A stretch of 64,000 nucleotides of DNA from DATAYA01 sp963754235 (GTDB lineage: Bacteria; Pseudomonadota; Alphaproteobacteria; Acetobacterales; Acetobacteraceae): the NCBI GenBank assembly GCA_963754235.1, contig CAVWFK010000036.1:84192-148191 (forward strand). The letters run 5' to 3'. The notes under the pieces were generated by a model. That model had not been told where the DNA came from, did no database searches, and saw nothing but the letters and a program-made list of their open reading frames with translations. This document shows positions 7,829-16,608 of this stretch, in pieces (position 1 is the stretch's first letter; every line of letters begins with the position of its first letter). Position numbers and translations under genes: made by a program.

Positions 7829-8729
7829 ATGGCACAACGACCCATCTGGCGCGGGCAACTGCGGCTCGCGCTCGTTTCTTGTCCGGTCGCGCTTTACAAC
7901 GCGCGCCACGACCGTTCCGCGATCCGCTTCAACATGATCAATCCCGAGACGGGCAACCGGATCAGGATGGTGACGCAAGACAACGAGACGGGGCAGGAGC
8001 TTGAGCGCCGCAATCTTGCGAAAGGCTATGAGTTCAAGAAGAACCATTACCTGATCGTCACCGACGAGGACCTGGCCAGCGTCAAGGTCGAGAGTTCGTC
8101 CGTGATGACGGTCGAGAAGTTCGTTGACGCAGATTCCATCGACCCGATGTACCTACGACGCCAGCTACTTCCTTGCCCCCGACGGTCAGGGAAGCGAGGA
8201 CGTGTACGCCGTCCTTCGGGAGGCGATCGGCAAGACGGGGAAGGTGGCGCTGGCGCGGGTTGTCATCTCCCAGCGCGAACGAACGATTGCCCTGCGGCCG
8301 ATGGGGGCCGGGCTCATGGCGCACACGCTTCATGAGGAGCGGGACTTGAACAGTCCGAAGGAGCTGTTCGAGGACGCCGCGAAGCTGAAGACTGACCCGG
8401 AGATGGTCGCGCTCGCCACACAGCTCATCGAGCGGCAGTCCGGGGGCTATGACCCCTCAGACCTTGAAGACCGCTACGAGACGCGACTACGGGCGATGCT
8501 GGATGCCAAGCTGAAGGGGGAGGGCATCGAGATGCAGGACGAGGCGCCCGCAGATCGTGGCAACGTCATCGACCTGATGGCGGCGCTGAAGAAGAGCCTA
8601 GGGCAGACAGCGGACGCCCCGAAGCCGGCTGCGAAGACGGGGTCGGCCAAGGCTGCCAAGGAGCCGGCCCAAACTGGTGGGAAGAAGCCTGCCACTCAGG
8701 CGGCGAAGTCCACTCGTAAGCGCGCCTGA
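7829..8729 (+). pseudogene. ku: Ku-type DNA end-binding protein, one-base frameshift
   Basis: Reads as a complete bacterial Ku of about 300 residues: RPIWRGQLRLALVSCPVALY at the N-terminus, IRFNMINPETGNRIRM, GYEFKKNHYLIVTDEDL, FVDADSIDPMY, then DASYFLAPDG in a second frame, GKVALARVVISQRERTIAL and a Lys/Ala-rich tail. One C too many near 8153 (TACCTACGAC) splits it. Ku binds double-strand ends and recruits LigD in bacterial non-homologous end joining; no LigD is in this window. It lies inside the accessory block. Confidence 0.85.
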
Positions 8730-8890
8730 TCCGTCTCTTCCCATCGTTCCAACCGGACCAGACGCCCTTCTTCCTCCAAGCAAACGAGGCAGTAGAGTTC
8801 GTCGGGGCCGACCAGATGGCCGACCTCATGGTCGCCGAAGCCACATTCAGCGCAGTGGAATTGCCAGTAGGATGCTTGGGTATGGGGCAT
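8696..8890 (-). CDS. Small zinc-ribbon protein
   Basis: 64 residues with two CxxC pairs (FHCAECGFG and LYCLVCLEEEG), typical of a zinc ribbon. GGAGGC lies upstream of the ATG. Its 3' end overlaps the 3' end of ku by 34 bases, tail to tail. No function can be assigned. Confidence 0.65.
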   Translation of the reverse strand: MPHTQASYWQFHCAECGFGDHEVGHLVGPDELYCLVCLEEEGRLVRLERWEETDQARLRVDFAA

Positions 8891-9229
8891 GTCCGCCTCC
8901 CGGCAGGTTGACCCGCTCGGGTTATCGAGGCGCGGCCGAGTCGGGCAATAGCGGACCCGACTTATACCGACCGCGAAAGTTGCGACGTTCCGGCGTCATT
9001 CCCGCGCAAGCGGATTCAGTTCGCCACCTGCTCCGCGCTGGGGTGACGGGTAGCCTCGGGCGCGGTATGGCATGCCGATGTGCGGCCGCGCGTGCCGCTG
9101 GCGCGCGCCGTCGCCGTCGGGGGAGATCGAGCGCACGTTCGCGATCATCACCACGGATGCCCAACGCGGTGGTGGCTGCCGGAACCCGGCCGGCACGGGC
9201 AGCTAAGGGGGGTGCCGGCGCGGCCGCGC
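8891..9229. other. Intergenic region, no gene seen
   Basis: About 340 GC-rich bases between two minus-strand genes. No conserved ORF, RNA gene or strong inverted repeat is visible. Confidence 0.45.
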
Positions 9230-10000
9230 CTAGCTGCGCATATAGGCCAGTGCCCGCTGGACCGAATCGCTCGGCACTACAATCAGGCCGGTAAACGACC
9301 CGTCCATTTCCACAATCAGAAAAATCGCGCCGGCGATCGAGAAGGCGCAGAGCAGCAGCACGACCACGACCAAACCGTTGCGCGGGGCGTTGTAGCCGAA
9401 GCTGGCGAAAATCAGGCCGAGCCACAGCGTCAACGCGATCACGAAATCAAGCGAAACGGCACTCCCGCTCTCTTCGATCAGGGTCCAGCGCTCCCGCACC
9501 ACGTCCCGGATCCCCGTGTCAGCGTGGTCCTTCAGTCCCGAGTGTTTCGGATCAGGCGGCAGCGCCAGGATTGCCTCCTCCGCCCGATCCAAGAGCTTGC
9601 CGGCCACCGGGTCCTCAACGACCGCGGCGCCGGCTTTCGGCCAGGTTTCGTGCAGTGCCCGCGCCGTATAGCGGGTGAGCAGGGCGCGGGCGGGGTCCGC
9701 ACCGGGACCGTAGAAGCGCAGCAGCCGATCGACAAGAATCAGCTCGGTCGCGAAGGTATGCACGTCGCGGGTCACCTGGTCGAAGCTGCCTTTGACCGAG
9801 GTGATCAGGAGCCCGATCACCAGGGCCGTGATCGTGGCAACCACGCCGATGCCGAGGCGGACGATGTCAGTCGTTTCCTTCGAGCGATATCGGTCTGGAA
9901 GGCTCGGATGCAGCCAGAGCGAGAGCAGCCCGGCCCCGGCCAAGAAGATGAACACCAGAGCCCCGACTGCGAATCCGCCCATTGCGCGCATCCCCCGCAT
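9230..10000 (-). CDS. DUF4239/bestrophin-like membrane protein
   Basis: 256 residues with two membrane helices near the N-terminus (GALVFIFLAGAGLLSLWL and LGIGVVATITALVIGLLI), a soluble middle of about 110 residues, and two helices near the C-terminus (DFVIALTLWLGLIFASFG and VVVVLLLCAFSIAGAIFLIV). This layout and the SVKGSFDQVTRDV / RERWTLIEES segments match DUF4239 proteins. Function unknown. Confidence 0.7.
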   Translation of the reverse strand: MRGMRAMGGFAVGALVFIFLAGAGLLSLWLHPSLPDRYRSKETTDIVRLGIGVVATITALVIGLLITSVKGSFDQVTRDVHTFATELILVDRLLRFYGPGADPARALLTRYTARALHETWPKAGAAVVEDPVAGKLLDRAEEAILALPPDPKHSGLKDHADTGIRDVVRERWTLIEESGSAVSLDFVIALTLWLGLIFASFGYNAPRNGLVVVVLLLCAFSIAGAIFLIVEMDGSFTGLIVVPSDSVQRALAYMRS

Positions 10001-10051
10001 CCCGTGCAGCGCCCCGTTCGGCTGCCGCCCGCCGTCTCTCGGGGCGGCCGA

Positions 10052-10246
10052 TCACCTTACCGGCAGCGTGTTCGCTAGGTCCACGTGCCGCGGATCAAAG
10101 CCGCACTCCGGGCCGCCCGAGCACGCCCAGCAGCGCCACAACCCGTCCGGCTGGCCGCTACGCCACCGCCACCAGCGCCAGCGGTCGCACGTGCTGCACC
10201 GGGTGCCCGCCTCGGGCCGTTCTGCGGTCGCCAGCGTCTCGGTCAC
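10052..10246 (-). CDS. Small Cys/Trp-rich protein
   Basis: 64 residues with CSTCDRWRWWRWRSG and CWACSGGPECGF, suggesting a zinc-binding knuckle. Its start overlaps the stop of the upstream cold-shock-like gene by four bases. Last gene of a tightly packed minus-strand operon from 12670. Confidence 0.55.
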   Translation of the reverse strand: MTETLATAERPEAGTRCSTCDRWRWWRWRSGQPDGLWRCWACSGGPECGFDPRHVDLANTLPVR

Positions 10247-10518
10247 GGGCGCGCGTCCAGCCGCCGCGGGCGTATCGCCCGCTCGCCGCGCGCGGTCTCG
10301 ACGCGCACGAACTCGATCGGGTCACCGGGATGGACCGTAGTCCTCGCATCCCGCACGCTGCCGGCGCCGAGAAACAGGTCTCGGCCGCCGCGGTCCGGGA
10401 TCACCCACCCATAGCCCAGGCACACGCTGAAATGGCGCACCCGCCCCGTCTCGACGGGCGCGCCGAGCGGCGGCGGCGTCGGGTCCGCCGGGTGATCGAT
10501 GCGCCGGCGTCTGCTCAC
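10243..10518 (-). CDS. Cold-shock-domain-like protein
   Basis: 91 residues. A CSD-like core is seen at about 24-85: GRVRHFSVCLGYGWVIPDRG, then DLFLGAGSV (compare DIFVH in CspA) and GDPIEFVRVETARGERAIR. The canonical RNP motifs are weakly kept, so nucleic-acid binding is likely but not assured. Coupled to the genes on both sides by four-base overlaps. Confidence 0.7.
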   Translation of the reverse strand: MSRRRRIDHPADPTPPPLGAPVETGRVRHFSVCLGYGWVIPDRGGRDLFLGAGSVRDARTTVHPGDPIEFVRVETARGERAIRPRRLDARP

Positions 10519-10742
10519 CGGTGCCCTAGCAGCCGTGGATTGAATGCCCGGAACCCGCGGTCGGTGCTCCGGCGCTCGAATTGCAGCCGATCTCCCACGG
10601 TCAGCTTCGGGATGCCGGCGCGCCGGGCAGTCGTGCCGCCGATGAATATGTCGTCGCCCCCCGCGTCGGGCACAAGGAAGCCGAAATCGCGGCCCAGATC
10701 GAAAGTCTTGACCGTGCCAGTTTCCATCTTATCGCTCATCAT
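10515..10742 (-). CDS. Cold-shock-domain-like protein
   Basis: 75 residues, nearly all CSD: GTVKTFDLGRDFGFLVPDAG, GDDIFIGGTTA and VGDRLQFERRSTDRGFRAF. It resembles its downstream neighbour and is probably a diverged paralogue. ATG 10739 is an equally good start. The start overlaps the end of the upstream gene by 14 bases. Confidence 0.75.
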   Translation of the reverse strand: MMSDKMETGTVKTFDLGRDFGFLVPDAGGDDIFIGGTTARRAGIPKLTVGDRLQFERRSTDRGFRAFNPRLLGHR

Positions 10743-10947
10743 CCGGCCCCCCGGCCGCGAGCCGCGCCAGCTGGCGGAAATGCTCGCGCGCCCGCACCCG
10801 GTGCGACCCGCGCAGGCCGGCGTCCTCGGCGATCGCGCGTAGCAGCGTCAGTGCCAGCTCGGTGGCGTTCACGGCGGGCTCTACCTCGGCCGTCTTCCGC
10901 CGCGGCATCGGGCCGCGACTGGCCCGCTCGCTTAGCTGCTCGCTCAC
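10729..10947 (-). CDS. Hypothetical protein, operon member
   Basis: 72 residues, mostly helical (NATELALTLLRAIAEDAGLR, HRVRAREHFRQLARL). The GTG at 10947 overlaps the stop of the preceding gene as GTGA, which decides this start over longer options. Not recognised. Confidence 0.55.
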   Translation of the reverse strand: MSEQLSERASRGPMPRRKTAEVEPAVNATELALTLLRAIAEDAGLRGSHRVRAREHFRQLARLAAGGPDDER

Positions 10948-11147
10948 GGCACCCGCTCGCCCGGATACGACATTCCGGCCGCGCGCAACAGCTCGACCCA
11001 GCGCGGCCACGGCACGCATGCGACGGGCGCCGCATCGTCGGCAACCAGCAGCACAAAGTCGACCCCGGCAAGGCGCTCGCGAATCGGCTCCTGCTCACCG
11101 CCGCGTACGATATTGCCGCTCCACGCCGCGAGAGACTCGACTGTCAT
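10944..11147 (-). CDS. Hypothetical protein, operon member
   Basis: 67 residues: ESLAAWSGNIVRGGEQEPIR, GVDFVLLVADDAAPV, WPRWVELLRAAGMSYPG. An upstream in-frame TTG (11168) is possible, but ATG 11147 is preferred. Not recognised. Confidence 0.5.
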   Translation of the reverse strand: MTVESLAAWSGNIVRGGEQEPIRERLAGVDFVLLVADDAAPVACVPWPRWVELLRAAGMSYPGERVP

Positions 11148-11173
11148 TTCGTCCGTGCCTATCCGCAAAAGGG

Positions 11174-11392
11174 TCAGTCAGGCAGGCCGCCGAACACCAG
11201 CCACGGCTCGCGGCTCGCAGTCGCGGCGACGATGGCGCGATCGCCGAATTGCTCAGGCGTTTCGTCAGGCAGTTGACGCCAACAGTGCTCGCCAGCTACG
11301 GCGTGCCCCGGTTCGTCGGGCAGCCCGCCGTGCAGCACGATCACCTCCGGCGTCCCTCGGTGCAGAATGAGCGGCTCGGGTTCGTCGCTCAT
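11174..11392 (-). CDS. Hypothetical protein, operon member
   Basis: 72 residues starting MSDEPEPLILHRGTPEVIVL and ending ASREPWLVFGGLPD. The start codon overlaps the stop of the upstream gene as ATGA. No recognised domain. Confidence 0.5.
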   Translation of the reverse strand: MSDEPEPLILHRGTPEVIVLHGGLPDEPGHAVAGEHCWRQLPDETPEQFGDRAIVAATASREPWLVFGGLPD

Positions 11393-11703
11393 CCCACGGA
11401 TAGCAGGGCGGCCGGATTGCACGTCGATTTGCGATTCCAAAAGCCGCCGCGCCAGTAACGCGAAACCGCAACTCCCGTCGTCGCCTCCGCAGCAAGATCC
11501 GCACGAATGCGGTCTTTGAACTGCGGCAAACTCTCGCCCAGCACGGCCGTCCAGCCCGCAGTCGGCGTCGCACCGCCGACGAAAGCGCTCCACACAATCG
11601 CGCCGAGATTCGCAATCGCGATATCGGCCATCGGCCGATACGGATCGACTGTCTCTTCGAACCAGATCCCGTCGATGCCCGGGCCGAGCGTGTACGAGGC
11701 CAT
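11389..11703 (-). CDS. Hypothetical protein, operon member
   Basis: 104 residues, acidic, starting MASYTLGPGIDGIWFEETVD and including WSAFVGGATPTAGWTAVLGE and SRYWRGGFWNRKSTC. The start lies directly beside the previous stop at 11704. No recognised domain. Confidence 0.5.
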   Translation of the reverse strand: MASYTLGPGIDGIWFEETVDPYRPMADIAIANLGAIVWSAFVGGATPTAGWTAVLGESLPQFKDRIRADLAAEATTGVAVSRYWRGGFWNRKSTCNPAALLSVG

Positions 11704-11865
11704 TCAGCGTTTCCCTTTCGCGAGTCTGGCGATAAACCGACCGAGGCGGCGGATCCGGGATACACGCTGGGGACGCCAGCCACCCGTGACCGACACTCCC
11801 CAGGCCGTAGTGTAAGCCTGCATAATCGGGTCGGCTGCCGACGGCTGCTTGTTACGCTTCGACAT
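11704..11865 (-). CDS. Small basic protein, operon member
   Basis: 53 residues, Arg/Lys-rich at the C-terminus (RVSRIRRLGRFIARLAKGKR). The start overlaps the upstream stop as TGATG. The longer reading from 11949 is unlikely because it would overlap the upstream coding region. Not recognised. Confidence 0.45.
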   Translation of the reverse strand: MSKRNKQPSAADPIMQAYTTAWGVSVTGGWRPQRVSRIRRLGRFIARLAKGKR

Positions 11866-12356
11866 CACCGCCTGCGCGGATCGATCACGCTGCCGACGAC
11901 GCCCGGCGCCATAAAATGCTGCATCCAGGCCATCGGATCGCCATGCCACTCAGTAATTTCGCGCCCGCTCGCGTCACGGTGTTTGTGTGCGACCATGACG
12001 CCAGGCTTCTCCGCCGCGCCGTTCCGCGCCGCCTTTACCGCGTCGGCGTAAATCACTTCCTCGGCGCTCGCCACCGCCGCCGGGTCATAACGGGAGATCT
12101 GCGCGTCTTTGTACCGTGGCGAGTGCCGCTGGAACTTCGTCAGCAACCGCCTGCGATACGACACCACATCGTCGTTCACGGTCGGCGACGGAACCCTCTC
12201 GCCAAATAGCGCTCCGACCGCATCGGCTCTCAGCTGCGCCGCCTGCATCTCCTCGATATCGCCGGTGGTGCGCTCCCTCTGGGCCGCCGCGATCTGATCT
12301 TGCAGATCGCGGATTTGCGCAAGCATGCGGCCGTTCTCGTGAAGAGCTGCACTCAT
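11865..12356 (-). CDS. Phage-type hypothetical protein with N-terminal coiled coil
   Basis: 163 residues. Residues about 5-50 form a coiled coil (RMLAQIRDLQDQIAAAQRER). The rest includes SYRRRLLTKFQRHSPRYKDA and EEVIYADAVKAARNG, a pattern seen in proteins of phage-derived gene clusters. The role is unknown. Coupled by ATGA to the RHH gene upstream. Confidence 0.55.
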   Translation of the reverse strand: MSAALHENGRMLAQIRDLQDQIAAAQRERTTGDIEEMQAAQLRADAVGALFGERVPSPTVNDDVVSYRRRLLTKFQRHSPRYKDAQISRYDPAAVASAEEVIYADAVKAARNGAAEKPGVMVAHKHRDASGREITEWHGDPMAWMQHFMAPGVVGSVIDPRRR

Positions 12357-12670
12357 AACTGGTTTTCCTTTGAAAAAGTGCCGCCGCCGGCCCGGTGGGA
12401 TGGCCGCGAGCCGGCGGCGGCATTGCGCCCGGCAGCGGCTTGGGCAGCGCGCTGGCCGGGACCCGCCGCGCCTCTTCCCGGGGGCGCAACGGGGGCAGAG
12501 CCGTGACCGGCAGAAGGGACACCACCGGACACGGCATCGGATGCGAGCGCAGCATCGAGAATGCGGCGCAGCGCCGAGCTCCTGCTGCGATCGTCAGCCT
12601 CCGCAACCGCATCGAGACGGCCGAGCAGATCGGGTGGCAGCAGCATGGTAACGGCAACGTTGGCGCTCAT
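12353..12670 (-). CDS. Ribbon-helix-helix protein
   Basis: 105 residues. The first 45 are RHH-like: VAVTMLLPPDLLGRLDAVAE, then DDRSRSSALRRILDAALAS. A long Ala/Gly/Pro-rich tail follows. It is the first gene of a nine-gene overlapping operon and could regulate it. Confidence 0.6.
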   Translation of the reverse strand: MSANVAVTMLLPPDLLGRLDAVAEADDRSRSSALRRILDAALASDAVSGGVPSAGHGSAPVAPPGRGAAGPGQRAAQAAAGRNAAAGSRPSHRAGGGTFSKENQL

Positions 12671-12930
12671 AGAAGCAATGTAGTCACTCCACCGGCATGG
12701 GGCAATAGGGATTTCACCTGCGCGCGCCTACGAACTTTCCCGAACAGGACGGCACACCGCTGCATCGAGGCGCACGATAGCGCACGCGGCTTCGGGCGAT
12801 GCGCCCCACTCGTGCTCAGCCCGGCCTTGGCAATAGCTTCGGTTTTGGTCTGCATCCCAACGTTGGGATGCAGATCTGTTCTTATCCGCTCTGCCGTATC
12901 TAGCTCCCGCACCAGCTCGCCGATGCGAAC
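12667..12930 (-). pseudogene. Remnant of a phage/plasmid HTH protein
   Basis: Reads IGELVRELDTAERIRTDL, then QTKTEAIAKAGLSTSGAHR, which matches the helix-turn-helix of proteins in the DUF3102/ParB-like group (TKTEA.A.AGLS...A.R). No start codon with a ribosome-binding site and no intact 5' part are present, and the upstream end runs into an IS5-type fragment. Confidence 0.4.
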
Positions 12931-12979
12931 ACTGGCGCCGTGCCAGGTGGACCATCGCCGCGCACTTCGGGAGTTTCGA

Positions 12980-13167
12980 GCTCAGCGAGATCTTCGCGCG
13001 CGCGAACGAACGGAAGACCCGGCAGATCGCGCCAGGGGATGCCGGTGCGGTAGCGGTAGAGTGACGGCTTCGATGAACAGGCGGTTATCCGCCGCGCTCA
13101 CCCCCGACCGCCCCGTCCGCCCCGGCAGCAAGTCCTTGATCCGGTCCCACTGGTCGTCTCGAAGCAT
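12980..13167 (-). mobile_element. IS5-type transposase fragment
   Basis: MLRDDQWDRIKDLLPGRTGR and DNRLFIEAV, followed in a shifted frame by LYRYRTGIPWRDLP, are the N-terminal zone of IS5-family transposases. The catalytic DDE part is missing and no terminal inverted repeats were found, so it is a dead fragment. Confidence 0.7.
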
Positions 13168-13402
13168 AATGCGCCGCGCCGGAATCGGTCCTTCGCCCTA
13201 TCCTGCTGATTTACCGCTCGACGCTGCTATCTGGACTCACCCTGGGTCCGAGCGAGAATCGCTGCCAATCCCTATTTGACGACAGGCCTTAGTAGACGAG
13301 AGGTTCGAAAAGCTGTTTGATAGGGCCGCATGCGGGCCGTGACGCGGCAGGGAATTATCGCGGCGGACGCGCCGTCAAGAACTGGCGAAGGGAAAGAATG
13401 CT

Positions 13403-14110
13403 ATGACCACACCGTGCCGTCATTCACGCGCCAAGCCCGCCAACGCCAGCCCCAACCCGGCTCTGGTGGCCGCCACGGCATCGACTTTGGCCCTCGGCTT
13501 GCTGCTCGCCGCAATCAGCCCGGCAATGGCAAATCTCGTCGCCGATCCCGGCTTCGAGAGCTGCGACATGGTCGGCCAGAATCCCCCGCCGGACTGGACC
13601 GGGGGGGGTGGCGGGTTCAACGCGGTCTGCGACAATTCCCCGCACTCGGGGAGCTGGAACGCCGATTTCGTCGGACCAAAAACGCTATCGCAGAGCATCG
13701 CAACGACCGTTGGCGATAGGTACGAGTTCTCGTTTTGGCTTTCGGTCCCTTTCGTCTTTGAGAACCAGCCCACCGACTTTACTACCTCCTTCGGCCCCGA
13801 CGTGGTGCTTAACCTCACCAACTCCGGCCTTTTACCCTATACCTTCGAGGATTTTACGGCGATGGCCGCGGCGGCGAGCACGACGATCAACTTCACCACA
13901 ACCGGTAACGCAGCTAAGTTTCTTGTTGACGATGTTTCGGTGACGGCTGTTCCGGCGCCCGCGCCGGTGCCGGAACCCGCGACCCTCTCGCTATTGGGAG
14001 GAGCTCTCGGCCTCCTCCTTCTCGCGCGCCGGGGCTACCAGTCGGCAGAACCGCATCGATCTGGCGATGCCGAGGAACAGCCGCAGCTCGAACCGCTGGC
14101 CGCGGGTTAG
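13403..14110 (+). CDS. PEP-CTERM sorting-domain protein
   Basis: 235 residues. A signal peptide (ASTLALGLLLAAISPAMA) is followed by a beta-rich extracellular domain that starts NLVADPGFESCDM and contains FVGPKTLSQSIATTVGDRYE and the strand FLVDDVSVTAV. The C-terminus has the sorting signal VPEPATLSLLGGALGLLLLA followed by Arg-Arg. Such proteins are cut and anchored by an exosortase (EpsH-type), which is not in this window. The last 30 residues after the Arg pair are longer than usual. Confidence 0.85.
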   Translation: MTTPCRHSRAKPANASPNPALVAATASTLALGLLLAAISPAMANLVADPGFESCDMVGQNPPPDWTGGGGGFNAVCDNSPHSGSWNADFVGPKTLSQSIATTVGDRYEFSFWLSVPFVFENQPTDFTTSFGPDVVLNLTNSGLLPYTFEDFTAMAAAASTTINFTTTGNAAKFLVDDVSVTAVPAPAPVPEPATLSLLGGALGLLLLARRGYQSAEPHRSGDAEEQPQLEPLAAG

Positions 14111-14546
14111 CGGTATTTAGCGAACCAGCAAGAGCGCGATTGCCCCGATAGCGCCGCCGGCGCGGCTGATGCGGCGAGGGCAGACGAGCATGGCAATCGC
14201 TTCCAGACGGGTCACGTCCCAACTCCTTGGCTCGGGCGATGATCGTCAGAATATCTTCGAGGGTGCAGCCATTGACGTCATTAAAGTCGATAACCGTGCG
14301 CAGCTCGTTGAGCGGCCGATTGCTCCCTTCGGCCCTTATCGCAGCCGCGAGAAAGCCTAAGACCTGGCTGGCGGCGGGATCGAAGGGCGGGATTGCCAGC
14401 TCAATGGCACCCGCGAGACAATGCCTGTCACCCTCCCGATGCCAGTTGTTTTGTATCCAGCACCATTTGCCGGTGCGGAACCGGCTCTCCATGCGGGTGA
14501 GGACTTGGACGGCCTTGGCGTAGGGGCCTGTGGCGTCGAGCGGCAT
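13914..14546 (-). CDS. DUF6197 family protein
   Basis: The first 112 of 210 residues are conserved-looking: VQVLTRMESRFRTGKWCWIQ, HCLAGAIELAI and NDVNGCTLEDILTIIARAKE, as in DUF6197 proteins of phages and plasmids. The remaining Arg/Pro-rich part lies antisense to the PEP-CTERM gene and is probably not real: an indel near 14215 would bring in a stop overlapping the GTGA start of the next small gene. Function unknown. Confidence 0.6.
   Translation of the reverse strand: MPLDATGPYAKAVQVLTRMESRFRTGKWCWIQNNWHREGDRHCLAGAIELAIPPFDPAASQVLGFLAAAIRAEGSNRPLNELRTVIDFNDVNGCTLEDILTIIARAKELGRDPSGSDCHARLPSPHQPRRRRYRGNRALAGSLNTANPRPAVRAAAVPRHRQIDAVLPTGSPGAREGGGRELLPIARGSRVPAPARAPEQPSPKHRQQET
14117..14215 (-). 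CDS. Possible 32-residue membrane peptide
   Basis: GTG at 14215 has AAGGAG seven bases upstream and opens a 32-residue reading frame (MTRLEAIAMLVCPRR, then AGGAIGAIALLLVR) with one hydrophobic segment. It overlaps the DUF6197 frame. The strong ribosome-binding site is the main support. Confidence 0.4.
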   Translation of the reverse strand: MTRLEAIAMLVCPRRISRAGGAIGAIALLLVR

Positions 14547-14645
14547 GGGGCACCTCCAATTCCTACCCTACCCGCTCTAATCCTAGCTTCCTACGTTTAC
14601 ATAGAAAATTCGCCCAACAAGACCGACCCGCTACCCGAGCCGCAT

Positions 14646-16608
14646 CTACGCCGTCGGCATCACCGGCGCACTCCTCGAACTCTGCGGCGACAACGCCAAC
14701 TCAATCCCCAACAACACCGCTAGCCGCAATGGATTCGCGTCAATTGCCTCGCCCGGCCGAAAGCCCAAAGCCCCAGCCAGGGGCAGATGCTGCGCTTTCT
14801 CGGCCGCCGCCTCGGCAATCTTGAATCGCGCACTGTTGACATGCCCCGCCGCACCAATCGCTAGCCCGGGCAGATCATCAAGCGCATCATCGGGAAAACA
14901 GTCCGCGTCGAACCCTTCCAGATGAACATGCTGCAAATACGATGCCGGCACATACGCAAAATGCGCCCACACCTTCGGGATCGCCCGATGCAGCTCCTCC
15001 AGCTTCGCAAACATCCCCCCAACCGTCGCACCCGTCAGCGGCGCCAAATCGAAATCAAGCAACACCAACGGTGCCGGATCGGTAATGTCCCGAATTTCGT
15101 GGTGACTGAAATAAGCCGTGGCGAACACGCCGTCCTGCCCGACCACCAGCGTCGAAAATACGCACTGCCCCCAGCGCGGCAGCGGCACAGGCTTCCCACC
15201 AATCAGCATTTCCGACTGCCGGATCAGCGCCGGCCGCCGATCCAGATCAAGCCCGACCAACACACCCGCAACCGCGTTCGCGAGATCATCGTGCCCGCCC
15301 GGCACGTGATCCACACTGTCCCGACCGCTCCGCGCCGTGCGACGCTCCAACCCCACGAGCTGCACAGACAGACGCTTGACGTCGAGCAGCTCTACCCGGC
15401 CCGCATTCAGCAGCGGCAGCAGATCAATGTACATGTCGGATTTCGGCCGAGCGCTCGGCTCATACGAGATGCCGTGCTCACGGAACCGCTGCCGCGGCCA
15501 CTCGCCCCCGTAGCGATCGCCAACCACGCTGTTAACGCCATAGCGGCGCAGCAAGGCCGCGAAATCCCGCACCACCTGCTCAGGGTCAAACGGCGGCCTC
15601 GCCTCCGCAATCGCGTCCAGCACCACCACACCGTCGCCCGTGATGTGCGCGATCGCCAACGTCATCGCGTCACTCGCACCACCACTCGGATCGCAGAACG
15701 CCGAGTAAGTGATGCCCGGCACCGGCGGCAGCTCCGACCGGCCCCACATCGTCACCTGATCCACGACCTCGCGCGTGACGAAATCGGCCAGATCGTCACG
15801 GAACTCGGCGCCGTACTCGGCCCGCGCCAACTCAGGATCGTCCTCGGTACTCCCGCGCCACCTCCGCCGGATCAAGCTGCCGGTTCATCGTCAGCGTGGG
15901 CGCCTTCCACACCAGCACCCTCGCGCCATCCTGGCCGTAGTGGCGACGGAAGGCCGCATACAGCTCGCCGCGCTTGGCATACGGGCTGCTCGCCAGCAGC
16001 AAGATCGAGCCGGGGATGCTCGCAAGCCCAGGCCGCAGCGCCCGCAGGATTTCCGTGTCAGGATTGGCGCTCGTCTCGTCCTGCGACCAGAACGCGATCT
16101 CGTCGCACAGAACGGCAGCGAACGAATAGCCTCGCGTCGTCCGAAAGCTGGCGGTGCTGATCTCGATCACCACCCTGTTGGAGAGCGTGATCGCCTCGGT
16201 GTTCTCGTCCTCCACCATCTCGGCCAGCGGCTCAACCGCTTTGAGCAGACCGCTCACGAACCGGAAGATGCTGCGCGCCTGCGACCGGTTGCGCGCCAAC
16301 ACGGCGACGGTGGCACACTCGCCCGCGGCCAAGTGCGGCGCGTAGTCCCGAAAGCAGGCCAGATAGACCGCGACCAGCGCCAAGAGTTTGCTTTTGCCGC
16401 CACGCCGCCCGACGATCAGCGCCGCCTCCCTGAAAGGCGCCAGTGGCGGCTCCAGGCGGCCCGTACACTGGCGATACATGGCCAGCTCGTCCGGTGACAG
16501 CGCGGCGCCGGTCAGGGCCGCCAGGAAGGCCCTCCAGGCGCCCCACGCTGGCATCGGAAACTCGGGGGCGAACAAGTGCGGATGGTCGAACGCCGCGAGC
16601 AGGTTCAC
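14646..16608 (-). pseudogene. Phage terminase large subunit, one frameshift
   Basis: About 650 residues. The ATPase half holds Walker A (IVGRRGGKSKLLAL) and Walker B (AAVLCDEIAFWSQDE). The nuclease half has SAFCDPSGGASDAM, VVGDRYGGEWPRQRF and HDDLANAVAGVLVGL, the three acidic clusters of the RNase-H-like nuclease. The halves are in different frames: an extra base near 15840 (DPAEVAREY | EDDPELARAE). TerL packages DNA into proheads. The GTG at 16608 overlaps the stop of the small-subunit gene as GTGA. Confidence 0.88.

Noticed and set aside
12667..13167. A complete insertion sequence
   Set aside because: Only the N-terminal part of an IS5-type transposase is present, with a frameshift and no terminal inverted repeats.
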